From Vibrio sonorensis (GTDB lineage Bacteria; Pseudomonadota; Gammaproteobacteria; Enterobacterales; Vibrionaceae), in assembly GCF_001854765.1 (NCBI RefSeq), contig NZ_LJJE01000060.1:1-64000 (forward strand): 64,000 nucleotides of DNA, written 5' to 3'. Below the pieces are notes generated by a model. The model saw only the letters and a program-made list of their open reading frames with translations, was not told where the DNA came from and made no database searches. A program made the translations under genes and the position numbers. This document shows, one piece after another, positions 10,091 through 20,955 of the stretch. Positions within the stretch are counted from its first letter, which is position 1; each line of letters opens with the position of its first letter.

Positions 10091-11286
10091 ATGTCTCCAA
10101 TCCCCGTCACTATTTTGCACGGCTTCCTTGGCTCGGGTAAAACCACCTTGCTGCGCCAAGTATTAAACCGCGCTAAACAAGAGGAAAACATTCCCGCGGT
10201 GATTGTTAATGATATGAGTGAGCTGGACGTCGATGGTGTATTAATCGCGAATACCGATGTTGTCAGTGAAGCAGAAGGCAATTTTATTACCATCAGCGGA
10301 GACAGCATTAGTAGCCCTGAAGGGGTAAAAAAGATCGACGCTGCACTGTCTAAACTGGCAAAAGAGAACATGCCCCCGTGGGTACTTATCGAAACATCAG
10401 GCAGCAGTCATCCGTTGCCCTTGGTTCAATATTTCAAAACTCAAAAGCAGTTTGCGCTTAAAGGGGTGATTACCTTAGTTGATGCAACATGGCTAAACAC
10501 CGACTATCAACAAGGTTCCCAACTGATCCCCAAATGGCAGGAAAACTTACAAAAAGGCAAGCGAGGCGTAGAGAATCTACTGGTAGAGCAGATCATGTTC
10601 TCTAACCGAGTGTTCCTAACCAAAAGCGACCGATTAGATGCGAATGCAATACAGGCAGTTGCTCAGTCTTTGCATCCCATTAATCCTTACGCCGCTATTA
10701 TGAGTACGTCTTGGGGCAATATTTCGACAGCGCAACTGACTCAGGTCGAAAACTACAACTTCGAACTGGTCGAACAGTTGTCTAAGGAACTGAAAGACCA
10801 AGTAGATGCGCCGCTCACCTTGTCTGGTAAGGCGGGACAAAAGATAGTGGCTAAAGTGATTAACGACGACCGACCATTTCACCCCCAGCGGCTTTGGGAA
10901 ACGTGCCACAGCTATCTGACCGAAGGTGTCTTTCGAAGCAAAGGCTTTTTTTGGATGCCGAGTCGAGATGATATGTCACTACTATGGACCAAACCAACGG
11001 AAGTGTAGGGCTCGAAGTGGTTGGTTTTTGGCGTGCTCCTATTTTAAAAGATGAAACTCAAGACTTCACCGAACAACAAAAAGCTATCCTGCAGGCTAAA
11101 ATTGACGCAGTAGACAGCCGCTTTGGCGATCGCCGATGTCGCCTAACAGTAATTGGACAAGAAGATGAAGCCGCGAGATTCACAGAGGCACTCAATCGCT
11201 GTTTCCTAACCAAAGAAGAGCTTAATCACTGGCAAAACGGCGGAAGCTTTGACGACCCGTGGCCGCAGAAAATCGCCAAGTTGTAG
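10091..11286 (+). CDS. COG0523 (CobW/YciC-like) GTPase lacking the CxCC metal motif, one frame break
   Basis: This is a G3E-family P-loop GTPase, 398 residues once a single frame break near 10987 is repaired (one G short in TGGAC; the C-terminal part then continues GSVGLEVVGFWRA, the usual CobW C-domain strand). Walker A is GFLGSGKTT (residues 11-19), the Walker B region is LIETSGSSHPL, and the base-recognition motif is LTKSD. COG0523 proteins are metallochaperone GTPases with a GCxCC metal-binding motif after switch I. Here that position reads GDSISS (residues 70-75), with every cysteine replaced. A Zur-like box precedes it, so it may be a zinc-starvation gene with an altered or lost metal site. 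The start is the ATG after TAAGGAAC. Confidence 0.9.
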
Positions 11287-11490
11287 CTGTTTCCGACGAG
11301 CCTCTTCAAAGTCAATTAGGCTAACTCTATCCAACGAGCGGGTGGCGCACAGTTTGTGCTTGCCCGCTTTTCTGTTTCCACTTGTCAGACGCGGTTTTGC
11401 CAATATCGCTTCGTTCACAAAATATTAAAAACCTTGAGTTAAGATTAACATTAGCCGTTATGCTAGTGAAAAACGCTGTGGAGGTGGAAG

Positions 11491-12932
11491 GTGGGAACGC
11501 TGAAAGACAACGCTTTGCTAAAAGAGCAATGCTATATCAATGGAAAGTGGGTGAGTGACAAAGAGACGCACTCCGTCGTCAATCCGTTTAACCAAGCGAC
11601 AATAGCATCGGTTCCAAGCCTCTCTTCTCCTCATATTGATCAGGCGATCGAAGGCGCATATAGCGCTTTAACAACATGGAAGAAAACGCCTGCGCCGCAA
11701 AGGTCAAAACTACTAGCTCGTTGGTATCAACTGATTTGCCAATACAGCGAAAAGCTGGCCGAGATCATCACCTCAGAGCAAGGTAAACCGCTCAGCGAGG
11801 CGAAGGGCGAAGTTCAGTACGCTGCCAGCTTTGTCGACTGGTATGCGCAAGAGGCTGTTCGTATTTACGGAGAAACCATTCCCGCAGCGACGGAACATGC
11901 GCAGATACAAGTGAAACGCCAGCCGGTAGGAGTGGTTGCGGCCATTACTCCGTGGAACTTTCCCGCGGCAATGGTGACACGTAAACTCGCACCAGCTTTG
12001 GCCGCAGGGTGTACAGTAGTTCTCAAGCCCGCCCTGATACGCCATTGACAGCGCTCGCGTTGGCCGAACTCGCGGATAAAGCGGGTATTCCTGCTGGTGT
12101 GATACAAGTAGTCACGGGTGATGCAGTGCTGATTGGTCAGCGGTTAACATCGGATAATCGGGTGAGAAAGCTCTCTTTCACAGGTTCGACGAATGTTGGC
12201 AAATTGCTGATGTCTCAGAGCGCCTGCAACGTTAAGAAGCTTTCGTTAGAACTGGGTGGCAATGCTCCATTTATTGTATTTGAAGACGCAGACCTCAATA
12301 GTGCGATCGATGGCCTGATGGTAGCTAAGTTTCGAAATGGTGGGCAAACCTGTGTCGCGGCCAATCGCATTTATGTGCATGAAAAAGTTTACGACAAGTT
12401 TGTTAATTTGCTGGTGGATAGAGTCGCCAAGTTAAAAGTTGGCAATGGCTTTGAAGGCGTCGATATAGGGCCACTTATTCGCAGCGATGCGGTTGAAAAA
12501 GTGCTGAGTCATTTCGATGATGCGATAGGTAAAGGCGCAACGTTGCGTTTTGGCACTCGGCCGTTAGTCGGTTCCAACATAGTTACGCCGATCATTTTGA
12601 CAGAGGCGAATGACACCATGCTCTGTAGCCAAGAAGAGACCTTTGGCCCCTTAGCAGCCGTTAGCTCTTTTAGTAGTGACGATGAAATTATCGAGAGAGC
12701 CAACCGTACCGAATCAGGTTTAATTAGTTACGTTTACACGCAAAACTTATCCCGCACACTCACCATCAGCGATGTACTGGAATCGGGCATGGTCGGTATT
12801 AATCAAGGCATAGTATCAACAGCCAGCGCCCCATTTGGCGGGATGAAGCAGTCCGGGCTGGGGCGTGAAGGCGGCAAACAGGGTATCAACGAGTACTTAG
12901 AAGAACAGTATCTGTTGATCGGCGGGATATAA
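11491..12932 (+). CDS. NAD(P)-dependent succinate-semialdehyde dehydrogenase family protein (GabD-like), one frame break
   Basis: This aldehyde dehydrogenase has 480 residues after repair of one break at 12031-12034 (the C3 in GCCCGCCCTG is one C short). VVLKPA then continues directly as PDTPLTALALAELA. Features are the Rossmann motif FTGSTNVGK, catalytic Glu about 254 in LELGGNAP, nucleophile Cys about 288 in GGQTCVAANR, and the C-terminal GGMKQSGLGREGG typical of GabD. These enzymes oxidise succinate semialdehyde to succinate in the GABA shunt; other short semialdehydes are possible substrates. The length is close to E. coli GabD. The start is GTG at 11491, preceded by GGAGGTGGAAG. No gabT or gabP is seen nearby, so the pathway role is inferred from family only. 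Confidence 0.9.
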
Positions 12933-12972
12933 CCTCTGATCGATAGTCTACTGGTTCGCCAAAGCAAAGGAA

Positions 12973-13233
12973 CTAGTTCTTTGCAGGTGCATCATTGGCT
13001 ATCGATACCCATTTAAGCGCGCCATTGGTTTCAAAATCATTGGCAGCTTGGCACTTGATGTAGAACTCCCCAACTTGCAAAATTGCGCCTTCGGAATAGG
13101 CACTGTCTTGGTACCAGCAGACGCGTTTTACAGCGTCGGTAGCGTTTACACCAACAATCGCCTTAGAAGGTGTTGTGATGGTTTTACCAAAAGCCACCAC
13201 AGGTAAAAAAAGCAAAATAAACAATCGTTTCAT
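12973..13233 (-). CDS. Exported DUF1496 (YnjH-like) small protein
   Basis: This 86-residue protein has an N-terminal signal peptide (MKRLFILLFLPVVAFG). The mature domain is compact, with VCWYQDSAYSEGAIL and EFYIKCQ, matching the DUF1496/YnjH pattern of two cysteines around a YS.GA core. Function is unknown; the periplasm is the likely location. Its ATG overlaps the repaired TGA of the upstream PLP enzyme (ATGA), so the two appear translationally coupled. Confidence 0.85.
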   Translation of the reverse strand: MKRLFILLFLPVVAFGKTITTPSKAIVGVNATDAVKRVCWYQDSAYSEGAILQVGEFYIKCQAANDFETNGALKWVSIANDAPAKN

Positions 13234-14173
13234 GGTTTTACTCCTTGCCTAGTAGGGTTGGTTTGCACCAATTGCTCCATATTTTCGTTCGTACCTTGCA
13301 ACATACTCTCGTTGCGAGAATGCCCCCTTGATGAACGTAAAGTATAGTCTTTTCAGGATGTTCTTTTCTCCAATCGACAAGGCATTGCCACATCATAGGG
13401 TCGTAAAGAAGGTCGAACTCAATGCTGGTTTTCTCTAGCAGAGATTGCCAAATCAAATAGTCGTCGTGATATAGCTTGCCAAAATGATGCTTGTAATTCA
13501 GCTCCAAAACCTGTGGAAAGTCGTCTTCGCCCAGCTCTTCAAACTGTTTGATCAGGTAGTCTTTACCGCCGACGCAAGGGCAGGTTATCACTTCAATGCC
13601 ATGTGGTTTGAGATGTTTGTGTAGATATAGAGCGGTAACGCCAGTACCAGAAGGCAGAGCAACGGTGAGATGTTTCATTGGCTGAAAGCGGCTCCAGCTC
13701 AATATTTCTCTTGCTAACTGCTGAACACCTTCTTCAGCTTCTCGAAAGCGTCCACCTTCGGGAACGACAACCGTAGTCTCGTTTGCCAGTTGGTTTTGCT
13801 CTATATAGTCTCTGGGGTGGATGCGCTCACCGCTTTCATCTTGATTAAGGGCGATAATGTTTGCGCCCAGATCCAGTGCGCCTCGATAATTTCCAATTGG
13901 GCGTTCTCTCAACCAGTTCGGGAGATGATCGACGTAAAAGTCTAGTTGCCATCCTTTGATTCTTGCTAAAGCTGCCAACGTATACAAAGAGTTTGCCTGA
14001 GCACTGCCATATGCCACTAACGTAGTGATCTTGGGATTATGCAGCGAGAGTAGGCTCATAAACTTGCGGGCTTTATTGCCAGAGAAGTGACTATGGAGCT
14101 GGTCATCACGTTTAAGGAAAAACGTCAGCTCGCCAAATTGATGCTGAGTAACGGGGCTTTCTGAAAGCTTCAT
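13230..14173 (-). CDS. PLP-dependent D-cysteine desulfhydrase / ACC deaminase-like enzyme, one frame break
   Basis: This is a fold-type II PLP enzyme of the ACC deaminase/D-cysteine desulfhydrase family. The PLP lysine is K34 in SGNKARKF, and the glycine-rich phosphate-binding stretch is ALPSGTGVTALYL. After YVHQGGIL the frame breaks near 13315 (one G short on the coding strand). Repaired, it continues GNESMLQGTN and ends at 13230, for 314 residues. The repaired stop overlaps the next gene's start as ATGA, independent support for the repair. The D-cysteine-to-pyruvate, sulfide and ammonia reaction is known for the family; the true substrate here is not determined. Confidence 0.87.
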
Positions 14174-14276
14174 AGCAATGGGTTTGTTCCTAACTTGTTG
14201 GATTAGTTTACGTGATGGTGGGGGATTTGTATTGATCCCAAGCCACTAAAGTGCGGATTGTCTTAAGTCTTAGATG

Positions 14277-14307
14277 AAAAAAAGCCCAGAGCAAATTGGC
14301 TCTGGGC
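14277..14307 (-). terminator. Orphan intrinsic terminator on the minus strand
   Basis: A perfect 9-bp GC-rich stem (GCCCAGAGC / GCTCTGGGC, loop AAATTG) is preceded on the plus strand by seven A, which is a T-tract on the minus strand. The only genes on its upstream side read away from it, so the transcript it ends is unaccounted for. Confidence 0.7.
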
Positions 14308-14575
14308 GGATACAAACATAGGAGTTAAATTAGAAAAAGCAGCGTATTTGGTATTAGCAGAAGGAATACAGTTTGACGGCCTGTGAAACTAACAATGCTC
14401 TGCTAACTACACTAATTCAGACCGGGCAAATTCAAAACAGTTCAGAAAAAATTTAAGTTTTCGTAATGTTTTTTTATTTGCCATTACTATCAATAGGTTA
14501 GGTGATGGCGTTTTTGTGTGGTCGGACCAATGCCAAAAAATGTGATGTTACTTAGTTGTTAATTAAATGTATCGC

Positions 14576-14589
14576 TTGTATATTTCAAA
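14576..14589. promoter_or_regulatory. Candidate PsrA operator
   Basis: CAAAC-AGGT-GTTTA matches the published PsrA pattern (C/G)AAAC-N2-4-GTTT(G/C) except the last base. It lies 25 bases before the preferred psrA start, consistent with autoregulation. Confidence 0.5.
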
Positions 14590-14614
14590 CAGGTGTTTAA
14601 TACGAGCGATTGAA

Positions 14615-15241
14615 ATGACATCCAGAAATCAAACCAAAGACAAAATCCTCGACGTTGCGGAAGCGCTGTTTGCTGAACACGGCTTTAATGATACTTCGCT
14701 CAGGACTATCACTAGTAAGGCGGGGGTTAATCTCGCTTCGGTCAACTATCACTTTGGCGACAAGAAAACCTTGGTACGAGCCGTGCTCAACCGCTATCTG
14801 GAAGCATTTATGCCTGCGGTACAGGACGCTTTAATTACACTCAATCTCAATGATAGCTATCAGATGGAAGAAGTATTTGAGTCCCTGCGCTCGCCTTTGA
14901 CCTCTTTAGACGAACTCAGACCAGATGGAACGAGTCGATTTATGCTGCTGATTGGTCGAGGGTACACCGATGTTCAAGGCCACTTAAGATGGTTTATTAC
15001 AACTCGCTATCAAGAAACCCTATCTCTTTTTACTCGTTCAGTACTTAAAGCCAATCCAGATCTCACACAAGAAGAGCTGTTTTGGCGCTTACATTTCACC
15101 CTTGGTACTTGCGTCTTTACCATGGCCTCTAGTCAGGCGTTGATAGAAATTGCAGAAAACGACTTTGAGTCTAAAGCGAGTTCGAAGGCGATTATCGACA
15201 GACTTATTCCGTTTTTAGCGGCGGGAGTTGCCGCAAAATAA
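14615..15241 (+). CDS. psrA: TetR-family regulator, probable PsrA of fatty-acid metabolism
   Basis: This 208-residue TetR-type repressor has its DNA-binding HTH in the first 50 residues (KDKILDVAEALFAEHGF, then LRTITSKAGVNLASVNYHFGDKKTLV). The C-terminal helical domain should bind an acyl ligand. Identification rests on gene order: in vibrios the gene before fadE (with fabV close by) encodes PsrA, which senses long-chain acyl-CoA and controls fad genes. The start is placed at 14615 (MTSRNQTKDK), because an earlier in-frame ATG at 14567 would put the candidate PsrA operator inside the gene and adds residues not typical of the family. fadE follows after 112 bases. Confidence 0.8.
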   Translation: MTSRNQTKDKILDVAEALFAEHGFNDTSLRTITSKAGVNLASVNYHFGDKKTLVRAVLNRYLEAFMPAVQDALITLNLNDSYQMEEVFESLRSPLTSLDELRPDGTSRFMLLIGRGYTDVQGHLRWFITTRYQETLSLFTRSVLKANPDLTQEELFWRLHFTLGTCVFTMASSQALIEIAENDFESKASSKAIIDRLIPFLAAGVAAK

Positions 15242-15353
15242 ACATCGCTGAAAAGCAAAGACAATAAATCAGCGACAGACTAAATCAATAATAAAAAAAC
15301 CGGATACGCAAAGGCACCACTGCAGTGCTTAAAGTGAACAAAAGGATCTGATT

Positions 15354-17638
15354 ATGTGCTCTCTACGAAGAAAATGGGTTAGTGACCCTGCATTTAAAAT
15401 GTTTAAAAAAGTACTTCCTCCTCTTTCTACGACCGAAAAAGAAGCGATGGAAGCTGGCAGCGTGTGGTGGGATGGGGAACTGTTTTCCGGTAGCCCAGAC
15501 TTCACCAAGCTTCACCACTATCCAAAGCCAGTACTTAGCGAAGAAGAGCAAGGCTTTATCGACCAGCAGCTAGAAACGCTGTTAGCCATGTTAGACGACT
15601 ACAAAATCGTTAAACAAGACAGAGATTTACCACCCGAGGTGTGGGAATACCTGAGAAAAGAACGATTTTTCTCGTTGATCATATCTAAAAAATACGGTGG
15701 CAGAGAGTTTTCAGCGCTGGCTAACTCGACCATAGTGACACGCATCGCTACCAGAAGTATCAGTGCTGCGGTCTCTGTTATGGTACCTAATTCACTCGGC
15801 CCAGGAGAGCTACTATCTCACTACGGTACCCAAGAACAGCAAGACTACTGGCTGCCGCGTTTAGCGGATGGTACCGACATTCCATGCTTTGCCTTAACTG
15901 GCCCAGAAGCGGGCTCCGATGCAGGTGGCATACCCGACGAAGGCATCGTTTGCTATGGCGAGCACGAAGGCAAAGAAGTCTTAGGGGTGCGTCTGAACTG
16001 GAACAAGCGCTACATCACACTAGCCCCAGTGGCAACGGTACTCGGCTTAGCCTTTAAAATGTATGACCCCGACGGACTCATAGGTGATAAAAAAGAACTG
16101 GGTATTACCTGTGCTTTGATCCCTGCCGACCACACTGGTGTAGAAATCGGCGAAAGGCACGATCCGCTAGGTTTGGCTTTTATGAACGGCCCAACGCGTG
16201 GTAAGGATGTCTTTATTCCAATGAATTGGCTGATTGGCGGCCAAGAATACGCAGGTAAAGGATGGCGTATGCTGGTGGAGTGTCTGTCGGCAGGCAGAGG
16301 TATATCGTTACCCGCTTTAGGTACTGCTATCGGCCATTTAACATCGCGCACGACCGGTGCTTACGCCTATGTTCGCAAGCAATTTGGTATGTCGATTGGC
16401 AAGTTTGAAGGTGTGGCAGAAGCTTGGGAAGAGTTGGGGGCTTAACCTATCTTCTCGAAGCGACAAGAACCCTAACAACCACGTCATTGGATATGAAAGA
16501 GAAACCCGGTATTGTCACCGCGATTGCTAAGTACCATATGACCGAAATGGCCAGAACCATATTAAATGACTCCATGGACATTCATTCCGGTCGAGCGATA
16601 CAAGACGGGCCGATGAACTACTTAGCGACCCACTATCTCGGTATTCCAGTAGCGATTACCGTAGAAGGGGCGAACATCTTGACCCGCAATTTGATGATTT
16701 TTGGCCAAGGAGCAACCCGTTGCCACCCCTACGTCCTCAAAGAGATGGAAGTTGCCGAAATTCCAGATGAAAAAGAGGCGGCAAAAGAGTTCGACAAACT
16801 ACTGTTCAAACACATTGCCCATGCCACTAAAAACACATTTGGCGCATTGGGTGCGGCCCTGACGGGTTCGCGTTTTGTTAAAGCAGAAATGAGTGGTGCG
16901 ACGAAGCAGTACTACAAAGAGATGACTCGCCTAAGTCGAGCGCTGGCAGTAAGTGCAGACTTTGCGATGTTAACACTAGGGGGCGATCTCAAGCGCAAAG
17001 AGATGATCTCCGCTCGTTTGGGAGATGTATTAGCGTATCTTTACATGGCGTCAGCGGCGCTGAAAAAGTACGAAGATGAGGGTCGTCAGCAACAAGACTT
17101 AGACTATGTGCACTATGCTGTTCAACACTGTTTGTACCACGGAGCCAAGTCGTTACAAGAAGCCTTTACGAACTACCCAGTGGCAGGGGTTGGAACCTTG
17201 TTGAAAGCGATAATTTTCCCACTGGGCAATCACTATGCTAAACCCAGCGATGAGTTGACTGTTAAACTTGCCGAGAGCTTGATGACGCCAGGGGCTCATC
17301 GAAATCGCCTTACACACCTTTGTTACATCGGTAAAGAAGAAGATGACAGTGTGGGCTTGATGGAGAAAGCTTTCCTTGCGATGTACGAGATCAAAGGACT
17401 AGAGCGCAAACTAATCCAAGCGGCTAAAGAAGGCAAAGTAGAGAAAAAAGGTCTACTTACTGCTCGCTTATCACAAGCACTAGAGGCAGGAGTATTAACC
17501 GCGGAAGAAGTCGCTAAAATCCAGCGAGCCGAAGAGCTGCGCTATAAAGCGATACAGGTTGATCACTTTAGCCATGATATGAGTGAAGTGAGGACAAACG
17601 AGACCTCAAGTAAGCCCAAGCTCAATAATGTCGCCTAG
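15354..17638 (+). CDS. fadE: Acyl-CoA dehydrogenase FadE, one frame break
   Basis: FadE catalyses the first step of beta-oxidation, acyl-CoA to trans-2-enoyl-CoA with FAD. The protein shows RRKWVSDPAFKMFKKVLPPLS, EREAMEAG-type sequence followed by VWWDGELFSG, and the flavin-region PCFALTGPEAGSDAG. The frame breaks near 16423-16425, where GAAGCTTGGG is one T short. Restored, AEA continues as LGRVGGLTYLLEATR and the second half runs to 17638, giving 761 residues, shorter than E. coli FadE (about 814) mainly at the N-terminus, where a membrane segment is missing. The C-terminal DUF1974 part is present. AAAGGATCTGATT precedes the start. Regulation by PsrA and FadR is known in vibrios; no FadR site was identified here. 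Confidence 0.93.
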
Positions 17639-17654
17639 CTTCAGACCAATGCAA

Positions 17655-17680
17655 GGGCACCTATTTAGGGTGCCCTTTTT
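17655..17680 (+). terminator. Intrinsic terminator after fadE
   Basis: A 7-bp stem GGGCACC / GGTGCCC is followed directly by five T. Confidence 0.8.
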
Positions 17681-17694
17681 GATGAATTTTAGGT

Positions 17695-17713
17695 TAAGTG
17701 CTCCAACCACTTA
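17695..17713. promoter_or_regulatory. Perfect inverted repeat upstream of fabV
   Basis: TAAGTG-N7-CACTTA lies about 85 bases before the fabV start. It has the size and symmetry of a dimeric repressor site. It does not match the FadR, PsrA or FabR patterns I know. Confidence 0.35.
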
Positions 17714-17798
17714 TTATTTTGCAGTGATTTTAAAGAAATTAGATGCGATTTAACGATGAACCTTTTATCCTAGCGGGGATTTTTGAAGGAAGTTGAAT

Positions 17799-19001
17799 AT
17801 GATCATCAAACCTAGAATTCGTGGATTTATCTGTACCACAACACACCCAGTGGGTTGTGAAGCTAACGTAAAAGAACAAATCGCTTACACTAAAGCACAA
17901 GGCCCTATCAAAGATGCACCTAAGCGTGTATTGGTTGTCGGCTCTTCAAGTGGCTACGGTCTATCTTCTCGTATCGCTGCGGCATTTGGTGGCGATGCTT
18001 CTACTATCGGTGTTTTCTTCGAGAAAGAAGGCACAGAAAAGAAACCGGGAACAGCGGGTTTCTACAACGCAGCCTCTTTTGACAAGTTGGCTCGCGAAGC
18101 AGGCCTTTACTCTAAAAGCCTAAATGGTGATGCTTTCTCAAATGAAGCGAAGCAAAAAACCATAGATCTTATTAAAGAAGACTTAGGTCAGGTAGACATG
18201 GTGGTTTACTCACTTGCCTCTCCTGTACGTAAGCTACCTGAAACAGGTGAAGTAATCCGTTCAGCGCTTAAGCCTATCGGTGATACTTACACTTCTACTG
18301 CGGTAGATACAAATAAAGACTTGATTATCGAAGCGAGCATCGAGCCAGCATCTGAGCAAGAAATCCAAGACACTGTTACCGTTATGGGTGGTGAAGATTG
18401 GGAACTCTGGATCAATGCACTATCAGAAGCTGGTGTACTGGCTGACGGTTGTAAAACCGTGGCATACAGCTATATCGGTACAGAGTTAACTTGGCCTATC
18501 TACTGGGAAGGTGCTCTGGGTAAAGCTAAGATGGACCTTGACCGCGCTTCAACGGCTCTAAACGAGAAGCTATCTGCCACTGGTGGTAGCGCAAACGTTG
18601 CTGTTCTAAAGTCTGTAGTGACACAAGCAAGCTCTGCAATTCCAGTTATGCCTCTTTACATCGCCATGGTGTTTAAGAAAATGCGTGAAGAAGGCATTCA
18701 CGAAGGTTGTATGGAGCAAATCTATCGTATGTTCAGCCAACGTCTATACAAAGAAGATGGCAGTGCAGCAGAAGTTGATGAGAAAAACCGTCTTCGCCTA
18801 GATGACTGGGAACTTCGCGACGATATCCAAAACCACTGTCGCGACCTTTGGCCGCAAATCACTTCAGAGAACCTGAAAGAACTAACGGATTACGTTGAGT
18901 ACAAAGAAGAGTTCTTGAAGCTATTTGGCTTTGGCGTTGAAGGTGTTGATTACGAAGCAGATGTTAACCCACTAGTGGAAACAGACTTTATCAATATCTA
19001 A
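17799..19001 (+). CDS. fabV: Enoyl-[acyl-carrier-protein] reductase FabV
   Basis: FabV reduces trans-2-enoyl-ACP to acyl-ACP with NADH in the last step of each fatty-acid elongation cycle, and is naturally less sensitive to triclosan than FabI. The 400-residue protein begins [20 protein letters not shown]. It carries the nucleotide-binding [15 protein letters not shown] (about 44-58) and the Y-x8-K active site at Y235 and K244, the same numbering as in V. cholerae FabV. The start at 17799 is chosen for this conserved N-terminus and the upstream GAAGGAAG; an in-frame TTG two codons earlier is disfavoured. It follows fadE, with its own leader and terminator, so anabolic and catabolic lipid genes adjoin. 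Confidence 0.97.
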   Translation: MIIKPRIRGFICTTTHPVGCEANVKEQIAYTKAQGPIKDAPKRVLVVGSSSGYGLSSRIAAAFGGDASTIGVFFEKEGTEKKPGTAGFYNAASFDKLAREAGLYSKSLNGDAFSNEAKQKTIDLIKEDLGQVDMVVYSLASPVRKLPETGEVIRSALKPIGDTYTSTAVDTNKDLIIEASIEPASEQEIQDTVTVMGGEDWELWINALSEAGVLADGCKTVAYSYIGTELTWPIYWEGALGKAKMDLDRASTALNEKLSATGGSANVAVLKSVVTQASSAIPVMPLYIAMVFKKMREEGIHEGCMEQIYRMFSQRLYKEDGSAAEVDEKNRLRLDDWELRDDIQNHCRDLWPQITSENLKELTDYVEYKEEFLKLFGFGVEGVDYEADVNPLVETDFINI

Positions 19002-19025
19002 ACTCTAGTTGATAATTAGATAGCT

Positions 19026-19053
19026 AAAAGGCGCTCAGTAGAGCGCCTTTTTT
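19026..19053 (+). terminator. Intrinsic terminator after fabV
   Basis: AAAAGGCGCTC / GAGCGCCTTTT with loop AGTA is followed by T. The A-run on the other side makes it usable for the convergent ybjL gene as well. Confidence 0.85.
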
Positions 19054-19101
19054 ACGATTAATAGTGGGTACTTTGACTCTACAACAAGTAGAGGTGAGGG
19101 C

Positions 19102-20784
19102 TTATATGAGAATAATCAACACTGTACCAGCTAAGGTCATAAGAATATTGGCGATTGCGTATGTTCCCGCATAACCCAGAGCAGGTATGGTCGACTTAGC
19201 GTAGTCGTTTACAATGTCCATTGCAGGCGCGCATGTGCGGGCACCGATTATGGCTCCAAAGAGTAACGCGCGGTTCATTTTTAACATGTAAGCCCCAACT
19301 AAGTAGGCTAATCCTACCGGCACTACCGAAATTAAGAATGACGCCCCCAAGATCTGTAAGCCAAACTGGGTTAAGTGTTCAAACATTTTCCCACCAGCAC
19401 TTAATCCAATCCCAACCATAAAGAACATTAAACCGAGATCTTTAATCATGTTTAACGCCCCTTGAGGTACATAACCAAAAGTAGGGTGGTTTGCGCGTAA
19501 GAATCCAAGTGTAATTCCGGATAACAACAGGCCAACGGCATTACCTAAGCCAAAAGAGACTTGTCCAAATGTCATAGTGACCAAGCCAAACAGAACGCCG
19601 AGGATAAAGAAGCTACAAAATGCCAGCAGATCGGACATCTGGCTGTGGATGGAGATAAAACCAATTTTCTCAGCAAGGCCGTGAACGCGGCTTTTTTCTC
19701 CACTGACCTGAAGGATGTCCCCTTTGGCGAGAACGATATCGAGATCCATTGGCATCTCGATTTGCGCTCTGACTACGCGGTTAAGAAAACAGCCGTATTC
19801 AGAAAGGTTTAAATCAGAAAGTCGCTTGCCGGCGATAGAGTCACTTTTTACAACGATCTCTTCTTCTACAATCCTTAAATCAAGTAAATTTCGGTCGAAT
19901 ACTTCTTTGCCGTTTCGAAAGCTTGGATCGAGTCGAGCGTGGCTATCAGGAAATCCTACTAACGCAATTTCATCGCCTTCTTGCAATATGGCATCGCCAT
20001 CGGGATGGGCGAGAATACCGTTGCGTCGAATACGTTCAATGTAGCATCCGGTTTGTCGATAGATACCCAGCTCGCGCAGGTTCTTTCCATCAGTCCAATC
20101 GATCAGCTCTTGTCCTACTCTGTATGCCCTGATAATTGGCAAATACACTTTGCGTTGGCCAGAGCTACCGATGCCGCGCTCACGCGCTATCTGTTGAGCG
20201 GAGTCGGAAAGGTCTTGTTTTTGTAGTTTAGGCATGAGTTTGGCAAAGGTGATCATGCTAAATAGCCCAACTAAATAGGCCATGGCATAACCAACGGATA
20301 GGCTGTCTAACACTTCCGAGAAGCTCAGTTCTCTCGGTACGGTCGCCAAACCAGACATAAGCGCATCTTGTGCCCCGACTAAAACCGGTGTCGAGGTCAA
20401 CGCTCCGGCCATCATGCCCGCTGACAAACCGTAATCTAGGCCAAGGTAGACATTGCTAAAGTAAGTGATGCAAAGTGCGGAAGAGAGTACCACCATACTC
20501 AACAAGAAATAGTGCTTACCGTCTCTAAAGAAAATACCGAAGAAGTTCGGGCCCGCTTCGATACCAACACAATAAATAAACAGCATAAATCCGATGGTGA
20601 GCGCTTCGGCGTTGAAGCTAAATCCCAAGTGGCCCATCACCAATGAAGCGAATAGCACTCCTATGGAGTTGCCAAGTTGGAAGTTACCAAAACGAATTTT
20701 GCCAATGGCCAGTCCTATCGCTAGGACAACAAATATCAATAAGATAGGGTTTTGATCGAGCAAGAGTACAACATCTATGTTCAC
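19102..20784 (-). CDS. ybjL: YbjL-type AspT/YidE-family transporter
   Basis: This 560-residue inner-membrane protein has two blocks of hydrophobic helices (about 1-180 and 380-560) flanking a cytoplasmic region with two TrkA-C-like domains (for example [17 protein letters not shown] and [10 protein letters not shown]). The N-terminus, with [26 protein letters not shown] and [15 protein letters not shown], closely resembles E. coli YbjL of nearly the same length. The family contains the aspartate:alanine exchanger AspT, but the YbjL substrate is not established. grxA lies upstream on the same strand, as in E. coli, separated by a grxA terminator. The start at 20784 gives the conserved [16 protein letters not shown]. 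Confidence 0.93.
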   Translation of the reverse strand: MNIDVVLLLDQNPILLIFVVLAIGLAIGKIRFGNFQLGNSIGVLFASLVMGHLGFSFNAEALTIGFMLFIYCVGIEAGPNFFGIFFRDGKHYFLLSMVVLSSALCITYFSNVYLGLDYGLSAGMMAGALTSTPVLVGAQDALMSGLATVPRELSFSEVLDSLSVGYAMAYLVGLFSMITFAKLMPKLQKQDLSDSAQQIARERGIGSSGQRKVYLPIIRAYRVGQELIDWTDGKNLRELGIYRQTGCYIERIRRNGILAHPDGDAILQEGDEIALVGFPDSHARLDPSFRNGKEVFDRNLLDLRIVEEEIVVKSDSIAGKRLSDLNLSEYGCFLNRVVRAQIEMPMDLDIVLAKGDILQVSGEKSRVHGLAEKIGFISIHSQMSDLLAFCSFFILGVLFGLVTMTFGQVSFGLGNAVGLLLSGITLGFLRANHPTFGYVPQGALNMIKDLGLMFFMVGIGLSAGGKMFEHLTQFGLQILGASFLISVVPVGLAYLVGAYMLKMNRALLFGAIIGARTCAPAMDIVNDYAKSTIPALGYAGTYAIANILMTLAGTVLIILI

Positions 20785-20908
20785 GGAGCGGCTCTATTAA
20801 GCTAAGCGAGAATGAATAAAGTAAGTGTGGGAATTGTATCCGAATATTGCAAAAATTTAAGTAGTTAACTTAGGCTTTTCGCATTAGTTTTTTTGTACTT
20901 TTGCCATA

Positions 20909-20938
20909 AAAAAACCCGCTTCGAAGTGAGCGGGTTTT
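20909..20938 (-). terminator. Intrinsic terminator after grxA
   Basis: AAAACCCGCT / AGCGGGTTTT with an 8-base loop, and A/T runs on both sides, lies just past the grxA stop. Confidence 0.85.
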
Positions 20939-20955
20939 TCAACAAAATCGGTAAC

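Larger units (their letters stand above)
14174..14614. other. 441-bp divergent intergenic region upstream of psrA
   Basis: It contains a minus-strand terminator-like hairpin with no obvious minus-strand gene feeding it (14277-14307) and a PsrA-like operator close to the psrA start (14576-14589). I see no convincing protein-coding gene; a small RNA on the minus strand is possible. Confidence 0.6.

Noticed and set aside
14567..14614. Longer psrA start at 14567
   Set aside because: It would bury the PsrA-like operator in the coding region and adds atypical residues.
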